Origin: Echinostoma caproni
Lineage: Eukaryota; Platyhelminthes; Trematoda; Plagiorchiida; Echinostomatidae
NCBI GenBank assembly: GCA_900618425.1
Contig: UZAN01040563.1
Span: 1 to 64,000 of the forward strand
Length of the DNA: 64,000 bases
Direction of reading: 5' to 3'
This document shows positions 13,413 through 28,500 of this stretch, in pieces. Both the position numbers and the translations under genes were made by a program. A model generated the notes under the pieces. That model made no database searches, had not been told where the DNA came from, and saw nothing but the letters and a program-made list of their open reading frames with translations. The first letter of the stretch is position 1. Every line of letters begins with the position of its first letter.

Positions 13413-16400
13413 TGTCCAGTAATCTGTGTTGGTCATCACGCAGATTTCCATTGAATAAAAATGTACTCTGACATATCTGTGTATGAATAGTATTCAACCC
13501 GCCAGACATCTGATAAGCATTTTGGTGCTACCTTACGCCTGGATCTTGTTGGTCTGAACGCGTTGTCTCTGTCTCCGCAAAATCAAACATTCGTTTAGAC
13601 GTTCTCTATCTCGAACCATATTCTGTGTCCTTCCATTCGATAGAACCCTTCGTTTATGCTTATATTTTACCTGGCCTGCTGCATTCCTCCCAGTAATATT
13701 TTTGGCCTACTCGTAATAAACTTCAAATTGATTCGTACATTCTCTAAATGCAGTGGCTTACCTTACACATAGCCTATCTTAACAGTCGCTTTTCAACATT
13801 TCCAAGCATGCAAAATATTTTGCAGAAACATTTTAACCAGTATTAAGCACTACTCCCGCTTATTTATGTAAATGTGTATCAGTATCAAACAGTCGTCCCG
13901 AATTCAGGCACCCATTCGCATACAAATCCTAGGCTTTACCTTACCCCATCAAGTTGAACGTATTGACAATCAGCTGAGCATCCAGCGGCATTTACTGGGT
14001 AGTTATTGATAACGAGTAATTCGGGGGGCTACCGCTGTAACACCAAAACAAATTTCTGTTACTTTGCCCCTACTCTGGTAATGTGTCAGTATCTCCTTAT
14101 CCCTTGTTTATGGTTCAGTGTGTCATGATATATAAATCCACTTTTTCTGAACTAAGCCACAACTGAGATGCAGTGGAATGATTCCAGAAATACCTCGTGT
14201 ATTTTCGCAATTATGTTCTTTGTTCCAATTGCTGTTGTGTTCATTTTTCTTGTTATTAGTTGATGGCTATGCCACTTCAGTTTGTGCCTCTACAAAGTGT
14301 TCACCAGCTGGGTGAATATAGTAAATTTTTGAAAACATAAACTATTACGAAACAAAATAGTTATCAATCAAAGTTTCTATTAACAGTGTAGAACGTTTAG
14401 TTGAGGTTAAAAAAATGTGCATGAAAAATGCTATATAACTGAAACGCATTGGATGGTTTTCATATTTAACTCTTACACACTTCATCCTAAGAGTTCACAC
14501 GGAGAATTCCACAACAGACCAATAGACCGACCGACCGACTTGAGTGGATAAGTCAATTTTTAAAAGAAAAATGTATAAATAAACCAATTATCATTTCACA
14601 CCGTTTCACTGCGAGGGCATGATGATAGCTATAGCATTGCAGAAATTAAAATCGATGAATTCGTCAATTGTTTAACGATATTTGTTCAACAATTCATTGA
14701 ACTCGGTATGCGTTGTTCAAGGAAGTATTACCCAACCGGTTACAGTTCAATAATGGATCAATTAATTGTTCATCCGTATGGTACTTGTTGTTGTATTTAA
14801 TTATACTTTTCAGTGATCACTCTGTTCAAAGATCAAAGATTACATACATTGAGTCCGGATTTCATTGCTTCACTCCAAGTGAACTTGTACGATCCTAGAA
14901 CTTTTGTAAACTACTACCCACTTGAACAAAATGCGGCATACGGAGCACCATACCCAATGGCATTTTTTTCTGGTACCCAGTCTATCAACTAAATTTGTTC
15001 ATCCATTAGGTAATTACAAGTAAAATCTTGGTTCTTTAAGTACAATCACGAATAGGTATGGGGTGTTTTGCAAAATGGGGTTCTTTTTATATCGTAATGT
15101 GAATGATTCGTTCATGTTTGTTGATCATACCAGAAATCAAAACGTGTGGTATGAAGTTACGCTTTTATTGGATGCCAGATCGTGGTTCTAAAGTACATCA
15201 CTGGTGAATATGATAAGTTTCATTTGTCAAAACAACTGAAAACAAAAATTAGATCAGAATACCGGTAAAAGTTTCAATATTTCTGAGGTTCACTTCCTTG
15301 ATACTGTCAAAAGTACTACCGAAAGAAAAACCATTCGTCTATGGGACCACCACTTTGAATACTCATGATAGATATATCTTTCACCAAAATCGGAAGCGAA
15401 ACATCTGGGGACGCAATGGATGTAGCCTACATTTATCCAACAGATACAAGAAAGATATGCCCACCACTTACGGTTATACATGTGACGTTATTAGACTACC
15501 CACCAGAAGCACTTAACAACAAAAATCCGGGTAAACGATTTACAACGGAGGTAAAAAAGATACTTTTCCGCTTGTCTGAACTGTGGGCTTTACCGAATGG
15601 ATGATGGTCTTATCAAGAGAATTGTATTTCCTAAGCGCACCTATGTGGAACAGTGCACGCACTTTCTGAGTTTCCTCCTACCCAAGTACACACGAAACTT
15701 GATGAGCGGTCTAGCCTAAAACGTTAAAGAACTTTGTAGTTCGGGGAAATAGTTTGACTAGCTGACCCATAGAAGAAATCGGTTGGAGAAATGGAGACTC
15801 AGACGCACTCATTTGAAGACATTTAAATCCGAGATTAAACGACAAACATAATGAAATGTGCATTATTGTTCCATTCAAAAGTGACGTGTCATTGTAAATT
15901 CTACAATATCGTTTACCAAAATTAATTAACAACGGTTTTCCGCAGCGCACTTGAGTATCCCATCGAAGTCCAAGCCACTCATTGTTTAAAAGCTTCAGGA
16001 GAAATTGTCTCATCGGTCCTAATCAGGCGGATTTGGCGTGGTGAAGAGCGGTTCTTTCATCCAAAGTATTACCAACCGTTCGGTTGCTAAAAAGCTATAG
16101 ATCGAGCTATGTATTGGGTTCGCCCGATAATTATCCGGTTGTTTATGTCAAATTGGAAGGAAGGTCGTAAGACCACTTTCAACTTATTTGCACCCAATGT
16201 CTTTTCCCGTATTTAATTGAGCTTAGATTGTTTTGAACCGAATCCTTTGAATATCTGTTTGGTTGTGAAAAACATTTTTAATCCGTTCACATTCGTTATC
16301 CAGGGTATATTCTGGCTAAATCTATCGCACTTTTTGGACAAGCGTTCGGACTACACTAACGTCATACCTATCAGTCCATGTGTGGATGATCGGTCATATG

Positions 16401-18587
16401 CATCGGAAGAACGAAGGAACAAGCGCGTAACTGAACTCGTCCCGGTTTGGCTTCAAAAAACAACGAGTGAGAACTTTGGAGGTATGACGTCACCGTTGTT
16501 GGGTAGGAAACTGATTTCCTCCATCAGCTGGTCGAAATAAAGCATTACGCTAAGAGACGCATTCAGAATCCTCTGCAAAACAAATGAAATCAGGCTTCTC
16601 GGATGAGCAAATGTATTGGCCAATCAAATGTAGCACCTTAAAATGTGTAACCATCGTTAGTGGTTTGTTACCCTGGTATTACGTTGATAACAAGTGCTTT
16701 TGTTGAGTGACGATGACCTCAATATTTCTTGACCCAAGATTTTGTATTTCCTGAGGTGATATGTCGAAAAGAAAATTATTTGCATTTTTATCTTGTTCTG
16801 TTGGGGCAGTTTGGGAACTGATCTTGTAAGCTGAACCAGTAGTCGGTTTCTTAGGCATTTCATGCTTTTTCTTTTATTAACAGCTGTTTTTGGTTTATTG
16901 AATATGAATTTGAAGAGCAGATGACAAAATGCACAATTAAATCGACTTTGATTGTATAACAAAACTGGTGGTTTGTCTATTGGACAACAATCCATGGAAG
17001 GGCCACAACATCCTTTTTACAACATGGCAAAGTCGTACAGTATTACCAAAAGTTTGATGCACACTGCAATACCTGTCTTTTATCATATAACCATGAAGAA
17101 TGTATAACAATGTAAATCAGGTGCAACATCAGGATGCTAGAGATAGACGTTTTCGTAGCGTCATCGGTGTTGCATTCAAGATCGGATTTACACGGTACTC
17201 CTAATACTGTTCTATGAACAGATGAGTCGTTTTGAGAATCCAAGACAACGGTAAGCAAAATATATCTCTATTCTGTCACAAATGAAATTTTCAAGGAAAC
17301 ACCAGGTTAAAGTAGGAAAAGCAGTAGATTGGAGCAATTTGCATATGAGATAGAAGTCCGTGATTCGTAAAGCGTACATGACAGCTGCTTTCTCCATCCT
17401 ACCATTCTAAACATCATCTTTTCGCCATCGCGCACTTAGCCGGGAATGTGCGGCGTGAAATTCATCGTTTACAGTCGGTTGCACGTGGCTTGGATGAACG
17501 ATTTGTGATCAATATGGGGAATATTTTGCTTGATATAACTTCAGGGAGTACGGTTTCACTACGTATTAATAACACAGATGAACATTCCGGAAGCGTGTGA
17601 GCACAAATTAAAACAGGTTATTTGTAATAAAGTTGAATACGCTTAGTGTAGGAAAACGAAAGAAGGACACGTCTAGCATTTTGACGATCCATTTTGGTCA
17701 GAAGTACACGAAAACCGCAACATGAGGAAACCTAGTTTTTTCCGTAGGATAAGAATTATTTCAACATCAACTACCGAATGAACTATGTCTCAATTCGGAA
17801 AAAAGCTTTGCATAAACAATCAGCAGTAGAAATTCGCTCGGACGGGTTCCCGGATCAGAGCCGAGTAACGGAGATCTTTTAGAGCCAATAATTTTTTCAT
17901 GACTGCAAACTTTTTAGCGATGAATAAAGCAAAACTTTATTGCCCGAGCCTATGGGACAGATCTATTGCCCCTATTGTAGTTATATGTCAACGAACATAT
18001 GAAAATTTGCTGGCAAATAGCTTTTGTTTGTGAGAACAGTTAACTTGGTTCGATGAATTCTTTAGGCTCGTGGACAAACTATTTACTCAAAGCGTTAAAC
18101 ATTTCCCTACTCTCTGATCAGCAAATCTTCCCCGATGTCAGAGTAGCAAATAGTTTGGTTACTTAGACGCAATTAACAGGTTGTTGTATCAAAAATATTT
18201 GATAGATTATGTCGCAAAAGTTCTATACATAAAGATATACATATTCCAACAAATACTGTATAAAAGACTCAAGAAAAATTTCCCTTGAAGCACACCACCG
18301 GTTTCATGGTTCTTACCGCTCGTTAGGTATGCGTATCTATTATCAGTTCATTCATATACATGCAACCAGGAAATATGCTTTTTGTCAGAAATGACTCGTT
18401 TGCAACACCGGTTAAATTCGTTCGGACAGTCCTCTCAGAAACAGTCCGTTTATGAGACAATACTATGAATGGATATCTTGTAGGTGAGTTAGATTCTACT
18501 AACAGCTACAAACTTGACCTGAGTGTATAAGATATTTTATAATAATTAGAATTTGAAAGACTTGAGTTATTCGTATAGTGCTTATTG

Positions 18588-18654
18588 TATATATATTTAT
18601 ATAAATATATTTATATTTATATATATAATATTTATATTTATATTTATATAAATT
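18588..18654. repeat. TA/TTTATA microsatellite
   Basis: A 67-base tract made only of A and T, built from irregular TATATTTATA units, about 730 bases upstream of the ChaC start codon. Confidence 0.9.
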
Positions 18655-19382
18655 TACCTGAGACATCTAATTTGATAAGATATCGCAAGATTGCAACAGC
18701 GATAGAGGGTTTCAAATCTCTTCCGCTTCTTCTTATTTTGATCTGATAATATCGCCGCTCTGTCATCCGATTTGAACATGAATCTAGATTAAATTCTTGA
18801 CTTACTTTCATCATCCAGAGGCAGTAGTAAAGTGAAAAGTTTTAATGAATTCTGTCCTGCTACATTGGTTCAGATGCATTTAATTGTATCAAATGAAAAG
18901 TCAGTAATATCTCTGAGAAATAAACAATAATGAGAATTTGAGGCAATCTTGCAAACTTCTTCATTCTCCATTATTTAAAAACCTCGAAAGCAAATCAGTG
19001 GTCCAAAGTTCAAGAAATCAATAGTTGTTTCCTTAAAGATATATTATTTAATAAAACTATGTACCCACAGAAACCCAATTGATATTGCCGTTCTCCTATC
19101 CGTATGCAAAAGGGAAAGTAGATGACAGTGTGTATTCTGTCACAATCAGGTCAGGGACTTCAAGGTCATTCGAGTGAGCCAATGAAATTCAAGTTGTGGA
19201 TTTGTCCGGACACGAAATCGATCCCTACCGGCTGGAGTACGCCTAAGGGTTCACGTGTTTGTCGGGTTCATGAAGCTGATGGACTTGGCCGAATGCACTA
19301 ACGTTGGAGTGATGGTAAACAATGAATTCTGATCACCATTTAATACTGAACTGCATTTGTTCACCTGAACAAATATAAAACC

Positions 19383-19553
19383 ATGAATTTGTTGAAACCG
19401 AACACAGAGAATAGTCGGTTGCTTATATTTGGCTATGGTTCACTTATTTGGAAACCTAACTTTTCTTACAACAAGCGTACAATTGGCTACATCAAGGGCT
19501 ATCATGTTCGTTTCTATCAAGGAAATATTCTTCAACGGGGATCGCCAGGAAGG
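19383..19553 (+). CDS. ChaC gene exon 1 (57 codons)
   Basis: Starts at ATG 19383 and ends ...CCAGGAAGG before the donor GTAAGTG at 19554. It encodes residues 1-57 including FGYGSLIWKP and YIKGYHVRFYQGN. The open frame continues past the donor into intron as unrelated residues, which the splice removes. Confidence 0.92.
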
Positions 19554-22500
19554 GTAAGTGCAAAACTTCATCTTACTGCAACCAGGTTTGCTAAGCCTGA
19601 ATCTTGCAATTTTCCCAAATCAGATGATGAATTATTTCAAGTCAAGATAAGTCATCCAAGCACAATCTTGATAAGTAATTACTTTAATGATTTATAAGTG
19701 TTTAACAGCTATTCATTGGTTTTATAAGTGTTAGCAATTATTTTTAGCCACAAATATCTTGGTGAGTATATGAAAAGTATTTCGGATGATAACCTTGGTG
19801 AAATTGGGGTTAGATACTGCTGGTTCTAAAGGGCTCTGCCATAAACCGGCATACTAGTTATTATAAAATCATCATAATTTGGTTGTCGTGTAAAGTTTGT
19901 TCAGACTGAAGTCAACAGATTTGAAAATCTTACCAGTAGTAATCTCAATGGTACAACAATAACAAGATGGGGAACAAAATGAGCAACAAATGCACAAATG
20001 AAATTTTCACGAATTCAATGATTCAAATGAAACAGTAACTCGATAGAAAGACATCGAATGGGTACACATAAAGAACAGAAAAAACGTAGTATTTTTGCTC
20101 ACTAGAGAAGTTTATAAACCATGTTGAGCAAAGGAGTACAGCGAACAACGAAAGGATTTTCAAAGGGTATGATGAGTGGGTGGTGTTGATGGGAGGGGAA
20201 ACGATGATCGATGGAGCCAAGTCATGTTGATCTACATCGCTTGGTTATCGCAGTCAAGAATAGGAAAATCACAACTTTAAAATATGGAAAAATTGCATTT
20301 GCATTGGTGAATCAAGTCTAGTGCATAGAAACCTACATCAGTTTGTCTGTATTAGCGCACATCGTTGAGGTTGTTCCAAAACTGTTACCACCATATACAA
20401 TATCAAAATTTATGCAAACATTCCGGTTCCTGATAACTAATCAGTTCCATGAAACAAAGGCATTCAACGATGAAGGAAATTCTATAAGAGCAAGTGGAAT
20501 AAAATTGTTTTATAAACTTATCACCTAAAATAAAGCAAGAACCAGGTAGGCATAGTAAACCTTTAGTGGGATGATTACCTCATAACTTATTTGAAACATT
20601 ATAAACGAATATTCGTAGGCAATGCTCAATGTGATTACTGTTCATTCGGTTTTTGGAGAACTCATCCATTGATCGTTGAACACCTCGAAAAAAGAGATAT
20701 CTATCGTTCATGTTATTTGTTAGTGTCCACAACCAAAGTTTGTCTCTCACTTAAGCCAGAAAATCTCACTTCTACAGTTTTAAACTTCCTTTTCAATTCT
20801 TTTTTTATTTATTGGATATACAAATGTGCATATAGTTAACTTTAAGGAGGGGATCGCAGCCATACAAAAGTTGCCTGGGAAAATACAGAAATGGGGAAGA
20901 CGGGCGGCGGTGGAGGGGTTCGAACCCAGTTTGGTGACCTAACCACTTGACCACCATGAGATCCCAACAGGATCTTAGTTAAAATGGACCAAATGCGGCT
21001 AAACCTCCTGGTGAGAATTTTGTATTCTTTGCGATTTTGCAGACGTGACGGAGATGTAAATGATCCGCTTCGCACATTAACTGGTTACAGCGGCTTTGGC
21101 ATTGTACAAATTAGTCTCCTTGACTGATATTAACCTTTTTCACATTCGAAGTTGACATGGCCGGTTCACAATCATTATTTGTGAAAATTTACTAACAGAG
21201 AACTTGCACGGTTCGCAGATTACGAAATAAAGACTACTGATGTATGTTTTCTGCAATAAATCTTGTTTACGAAGGGCCAACGTGCCGCAATGGGTATCGC
21301 TTTCGTCCTTATTCCAAAATGTTTTCAGTATCTAATAATTTTGGTCTTCATTTGAACTCAAATTGGAAGGTGAAAACCAATGACTTTGAAGCTGCACGGC
21401 AAATGATCATATACTTTAACGCCTGTCTACAAACCGGCAGACAGTAGAATCAGTTTATTATATGCAAGAACACTAGATTTGATTATTATTATTCCTTTAT
21501 TTTCCCAGCTCTTTCATTTTCATTTTCACCGTCGCTGCCTTGGCTTGTATGTTTGGTTTTCATAAGCAATTAGATATTTCAGTGAAACAGTTATTTTAGA
21601 CAGGAAAAAAGGACTGCAAACGTCTCATCTTTTCGGAGAAAAGGAAATAATATGCGTTCAGCACAATTAAGCAGCACAAGAATGGTAATGTAGATTACTA
21701 AAACAAGTTGGGGTACATCTTAACGATGATTCAAGCAGTCATTTATTGTTCACCTTTGTACCTTTTGTTTCTTTCGGCACTAGTATTTATTTAATAAACT
21801 TCAACAGTGAAAAAAGAATCACTGATTTGCTGAATAAATATTTTAACTTAAGAGCAAACTGGATTGCAGTTCATAACAATTGGTCTTCGTGAGCTTATTG
21901 AAATATTCATAAGCTCTAAAATATAATTTATATGTCAAGTACCGTTTCACGGGTATACTCTGTCAGTATGGCCGTGTCGGCCTGAGTTCATTCAGAATGT
22001 TGCTCTGATGAAGTTGTTGATAAACAACAATCATAGATGATGCCTTAGATTACACAATCCCAATTAAAATCCGTACTACCGATTAGATTGTTAGACGTTT
22101 GTCGTCAGACCGGACCACATCCCAATGCGCAGCTTATAGGATGTTTTACTGGCGTACTGGGGAAAAAAATCTTGTAAACATTCTGATCATTGTACGCATG
22201 TATGATACCTTGATACTGGAAGACCAGGGAGTTGATATGCTCATCATGATCAGTAAACAAACTGCCTACATATATCCATAAGTGTAAATGCTGGCAACGA
22301 AATGAATAACGTTCCCTACAAATGAACACATAGTTCATGCGTAAATTCAATCAGTTACTACTCTTAGATGTTTTCTAAAGCCTTTATTGTCTAACCAAAC
22401 AAAATTCTGTATCTAGCCAATCCACATAACCGTGCGTATCCAAATATCAACTCGAAAATTGAATATATTCATTTTGATTTACCTTTTTGAGTTATTCGTT

Positions 22501-25500
22501 TGTTCGATCAATGCAGACAAAAGCAGTGATATAGAGACAATTTCATAGAACTGCACTATGCTATATGAGGGCGGACACAAGCGCATTGCCATTACTGATG
22601 TTCACAAAAAAATATCTGAACGTCAAAATTTATATCCCAAGGACCCCAGTCGGAACGCATAACACAAACCGAATGAGTAAGCGCATTAATGATGGTTTTC
22701 AACTTTAAAGCTAGTAGTACGGTAGTTCTCGATCTTCCAACAGATTGGGTTAATTCCCCAAAACCAAAGTTGATTGTATGATACGTATAACGATTTCCCC
22801 CAAAATCAAAATCTATCAAATGCTTGAACGTGTACGACCGATATATTTTAATAGTTCTCGTCTGAATTCATCATTACGTCTGGTTTTCTGACTAGAATCA
22901 TTTGTAACAGTAGCTGAAAACACGTAGCCAATTACATTACATCAGGAATGACGACGACATAAAGATCGTTTTCACGCTTGATGATGATATTGATATAAAC
23001 GTATTTCCCCAAGAATGATAGAGCTGCCAACTTGCCAAATTTATTCAATTCCTACTACTGTTTCTGCAGGGTTTGAATATGAATTAATCTATCACTTTAA
23101 AAGACCTTCATCAGATGTAAGTGTAATATACAATTCAAACATAATTGCATTAGCATTCAAATATTGTAATTTACTGTTATTAAAAATTGAGCGATTTTAA
23201 TTAATGTTAATTAATTTGTTAGTCTACTCAATTGTGACTAACCCATCTAGATGGTCTTTCCTATTTGTTTTCTGTTTGTTTTCAATCTTCGTATAAAGCC
23301 GGGACGCGTTGCAACGTTGATTCCAGCCGCATCCTCTGAGGCTCGTGTCTGGGGTTGTGTGTACGAAGTACTCGGTGAGCAGGATGTTCAACTTGCGTTA
23401 AACCGATTGATCGAACGTGAAGTGGTCAATGGAGGCTACAGATTTGACCGAGTCCGATTTTATCCGGTCCAAAGTCCCACTAATAAGGTCGGTTCAAGGG
23501 ATAAAGTAAAGAATTGGATTCCCCCGGAACAGACAAACACACCAAGTGTATTGGAAGAGCCATTTGAAGTACTCTTCCACCTGACGGATACGGAAGTTGA
23601 TTTATACCTTGGAGAGACCAGTATGGAAGCTCAAGTAAGTTAGCCTGAAAACGCTAATCATTACCTTTTAATGTGAGCAGTTTTACCAAAGTTTGAGAAA
23701 TAACTTTTGATACAAAATATGTTATTTATGAAAGCCTAATCCCTTAAATTATACATGAATTACAAATAGATTTTCCTTACACGCAACTAAAGCGTTTTGT
23801 AGGCCAAACTTGGATGACCCAAGTAGTAGTAACACTAAACTAAATAGAGATTCTCCCAAAGTAAAAATATTGTCTTTCATTGAGGTTTGATAAGTATGAC
23901 TATTAAAAATTCGCATAAATCATGGTATTTCGGACCTCAAATCAGGAGGCGGAAATAGTTTTCAGCTCTCAACTCTGTATTTTCAAAGCCCCTTAAATGC
24001 ACGTTTAATGAGTCAGCATGCGTTTACTATTCGCTATAATCTGCGAAGACGAAAATTATTTCGGAAGACTTGTGCATGTACTCGAAACTTAAATTTTCAA
24101 GGGTTTTTCAATCTTATGAACATCCTATGTCAGGCGGGTTAGGCAAGATGGAACAAGATTGTTTAGCAAAACTTTACAAAAAAGGAGCAGGAAAAAATAT
24201 ACGTCCCGACATAAAGGACGAAATGTAGCCGTGAGAAACAGAGTAGTTGTTTGGTTATAGAAATATAGATTTTATGCTAGTGGTCGTGAGACTGCTTATC
24301 GAATTGCGAAATGTATTTGATATTGGAACTGGAACCTCTCTCACTCCTCCAACATTTTCATGTCGCTTCATTTCTCTCAGTCTGCGATTATCTGAAAATC
24401 ATCAAATAAAATACTTTCCTAGATCAATTGTATGAGCTTGATTTATAGCCTTTCCGCAGAACAATTTGCTGATATTCGCGGACTCATAAGCTTGTCCCCA
24501 ATGTCGCGCATTTGGTTAGCTCTTATCTTGTCAACATTGTATCTACATTTCTTGTATAACATAAACCTTAACTTCCACAAAATGAATTTCGATTAAGCTG
24601 AATCTTAGATGTTGACATGTTTATTTGACAGTATTTTTCTTCAGAACAATTGTTTAGTAATCTCACTTCAAAAAGAATAATCGTTTTAATTATCGAAGAA
24701 ACTAAAGTTAATGCTTTGATTCATCACCATTTCTCCTTCTAGGTGTATTTGCCTACGTAGATCTAATAAGTACGCACTCAAATCAACTTCGTAAAATGAC
24801 AACCAGCTTCGGGTATTATTGTTCACTTGGTTTTGATCATATCCTCTGCCCTTCGAATCGCATACGCTGCTATTTTATGCGGGACCAAGAACTTAATATT
24901 AAGTGGTACACAAAAGATTGGACAATATTTGCCAGGATCTGTTTATTTGTTGCATCTACGTTCTTGTACTACTTTCAGTCCGTGGTCGGTTTTGATGTCG
25001 GCATCAGAGGAACATTAATTGGTCCTTATGTGAGACCATGAACAGCGAAAAGATGATTAGGCGAACTTCATGGTCTAAGTAAAAATAGATAACTCAAGAC
25101 AATGAATGTTTGGATTAACCCATTCAGTTTTTCACAGGCACCAGGCGCTGTCGATGAACTTAGGTGTGGGTTTCACTGATTTGGAGATCGCTAATCCCCC
25201 AACAGTTAAATGTGTGTACCTGTAGCTCGGGGGTAACGGTACTGTCCCCCAACCCGACTGTTCGCGGTTCGATTGCTGACAGTGACACAAAAAGTATGCC
25301 GTGATAGCTAGTCACAAACAGGACGAAACGCTGTCCAATGAACTTTATCGGCCTTTAAAAACATTTTCACCTCATTTAAAGGAATAGATCAACCGTATTA
25401 GTTAATTAATCACACAATAAAAACTATTTTCGTAGAATATGATGTCCAAGGAGGTGGGGTAGAGATTGACAATACTATCATTATGTTACCGGGTTACTGT

Positions 25501-28500
25501 TGATTACCCTTCACTTGCACCTCGCGAAGTGCTCCCATACCGGCAAGCGTTTCAAATATTGTCTGATGAGGAAGCCCTACTCATTGCCTTCTCGTGGTGG
25601 AGGTACTTTCCAACCAAAGTGAAGGAACGTAAACCCAACGTCCGTGGATAGAAATGGTTTGATAGACCACTGGTAGTTCACCTGTGGGAGTTGGCTAAAA
25701 ACCCTGATTTCAAACCAACCCAGAAGGGGTGTACAAACCACACACATCTTACTGGTCGTGAAAGTGGTCGCCGGCTTGATTGGGCATCAAGGTGTGTTAA
25801 CCATCTTGGACGTTTGACCCCGTCCAAAGGGCGTAAGATCCGATAAACTGGACACCGGATCCCAATTGCTTGCAGTTTTCCCACACCGCCCCGCTGCCTT
25901 GTGAGTCAGGCTTTAGCTAACCAAAGGCTCCGGTTGTGAACGCTCCGAGAAAATTCACCAGCTATGGCCTGTAAAACCTACAGTATTCCGCCCACAAGCA
26001 AATCATGGAACGTTTTCCTTTCTCATAAAGATTGTTGCACCATGATTTCTATGGCACAGTTTGAACTCAGATGTATTCGAGATACAAACATAAATACACT
26101 ATATCAGGATGAGGCAGATAGATTTCTTGGCGGTGAAACTTATGCTGTGTGAGTAGGCAGTAGTTAGTGATTTATCCGAACACTATGCATTCCATTGGAG
26201 GTGATGGTCATTTCATCCTGACGCATTCTTCATTCTTTATCGTTTGGATTGTTTGTGCCTACTGATCAATGAATAAACGATGCACAAGGTGAATCTCGGT
26301 TGAGTAAGTTAAATTGCTCTCTGGTTACAAATGTCACAGTATCACTTTTGGTTCATACATACAGGAGGACTTGGCATCTTTCTACTATCTGCTACTGATA
26401 TGGCAGAACAAAGAATGTATGCTAAAGAAAATAATGAAAACTTAAAGCGTAGTGAAGATACAATGAAAGATTCAGATATGTGCCGGAAATGAGCGTATTG
26501 ACCTGTAGCATTGGTCACGGGACTCGGCAATATCACTCACTGTGTTCATTGGGCTGATCACGGGATCCCCAACGGGGAAACCGCAAGTGCTCCTACATCC
26601 TTTAGTAACTATTGGAAAACTAGGGTCATTTCCGTGTTGCTTTCTTTTCAGTCTATTAAATTGGGAAACTTCATTAACCAATCAATTTGGAAAAGACTGG
26701 TCATAATATTTTTCCAAGCATTTAGTAGATCAGGCACAGCATAGCAACAACAATGATATGATGGAAATAAACAGTGGTAACCGAAAATGTTTGATTAAAT
26801 CTGACTAACTGACTACGTTTTGAATCGGTTTACAGCTAACTGCGCTTATGCAGGCCGACGAGTGACCTTTCCTATTATTGAGTCCATTAGCGTAACTACT
26901 CCGTTACTTTTCAGTAAAGCCTTGTCAAGCTTTTAGATTTGACAATTCATATGAAAGTAGAGTGTTCTAAAATCTGTCAATTCTCTGTTTCATAAAAAAC
27001 AAATATTTTGGGCACAAAACAGATAACTGAGAAAACGGAACCTTTCAGTACGCTTTTTATTTACATAATCCGTAAAACGTGTATCTCCAAGTTACCTGAA
27101 CATACAAACATTGATGCAATAAAATTAATCATGATAAACAATGGAACTAAATAATCACTGTTCAATACCTGAATTGTTTTGGACAAAAACATTTGCAGTG
27201 TTGAAATGGCTTTTCTATCTTATCCGTGATGTTTCTCTAACAATTTATATCACTAGCCTTGTATGGACAACTTACGAAAATTGAACACAATGTCGTCTAA
27301 AAGGTGATAAAAAAACGACCAGATGACAGTAGAAGTTGAGATTTCAACGATTCATTTACATCGTACGCACTTTGCCTATGTTTTTATTTTTTGTTCACAG
27401 GATTGATTCCATGCTACAAAAATAAAATTCTCCCCCGGATTAGCTTCTCATGTATCCTGGCTAATGTGTGGTGAAAGACGGACGCTAGAAACATGGGTGC
27501 CATTGGGCTTAGGTTCGGGCCTCGGAAATTGGGGCATTTGATATGCAAGCCGTTTTTAAAGATATGGCTAACAACTGATTCCCTTGGCTTCATACTCAAA
27601 GATCAGCGTTTCCAGTACTATAATATATCAGACTTTATCATAGCTGAATAGTTTTTGGATGCAGATCTTCAGAGTTTGAAGCTTTGTAACAACACAGAAG
27701 TTGTCGCATTACGAACCTCCTATTCCGGAGACGAATTGTCTTACAGGATGTGCGTGATACAAATGCTCAAACTGTTTGGGTTACTGGACCCACCGTGGGT
27801 GAACTGTACCGCTACGTGCTTGCCTATTACGTATTATGGACACTTTGGCTGGGTCCGGATCGAAGAAGCTTCTGCCTAACAGGGCATTTCACTGATATCG
27901 TGTTGCTTCCTCGTTTGATACGGAATAATTTTATTTTTCTTTCTGATGCAGGCGCACCCTTCCCCATATCCGGTGCATGTTTGTTTAACCGAATCCTTGA
28001 TATTTTATCTTCAATGGGTGTTTTGTCAGGCTCCTGACATGTCGGTGTCGACCACCGAGCAAGTCGACGCAAGGAGTACGTAGGAATTCAGGGTTTGGCA
28101 AAATTCTTATCCAGCCTAGCACTAGAGGCAAAATTGAAATAAATTGTCTGAGGTTAATTACTGTTGCTCTTCTGAGGCACTTGAATGGATTGGTCATAGC
28201 TTTTGAGTTCGAGTGAGTTAGTGTTTTAGGTTTTGAAAACCTCGTCACTGAACTATTCGGATGCCGACAATTCCGATGCACTTATTGAAGATCTTGTATA
28301 TTTCACTGCGAAATATCTCTGAAAGGTAGACATTACGACCGCTTTAAACAACAAGAGATAGAGCAATGCTTCATGATGAATCTTTCTAGTAAAGTGGTAG
28401 GGCGTGGGGAATTGACGACAGTAGTTATCAATTGTGAGACGACCAGTGAAATACCACCAATGAATTTCCTATCTTTTTTAGTACATGTCACTGTGTGATG

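Larger units (their letters stand above)
12181..19382. other. Intergenic stretch upstream of the ChaC gene
   Basis: About 7.2 kb of AT-rich sequence with no recognisable coding region. It contains a short interspersed repeat at 13362-13412 and a TA-rich microsatellite at 18588-18654, annotated separately. Overlapping opposite-strand open frames near 12343-12726 have no family resemblance. Any promoter of the downstream gene should be in the last part of this stretch, but no reliable element can be pointed out. Confidence 0.5.
19554..23298 (+). other. ChaC intron 1
   Basis: 3,745 bases, donor GTAAGTG, acceptor ...TATAAAG. It contains a minus-strand tRNA-derived SINE at 20850-21045 and one copy of an 86-base repeat at 22174-22259. 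Otherwise it is AT-rich and shows no further feature I can support. Confidence 0.88.

Noticed and set aside
19370..19382. ATATAAAA just before the ChaC ATG as a TATA box
   Set aside because: It directly abuts the start codon, leaving no room for a transcription start, so it is probably just AT-rich leader.
21990..22030. CTCTGATGAAG string suggesting a hammerhead core
   Set aside because: No GAAAC follows at a compatible distance and no stem II can be formed.
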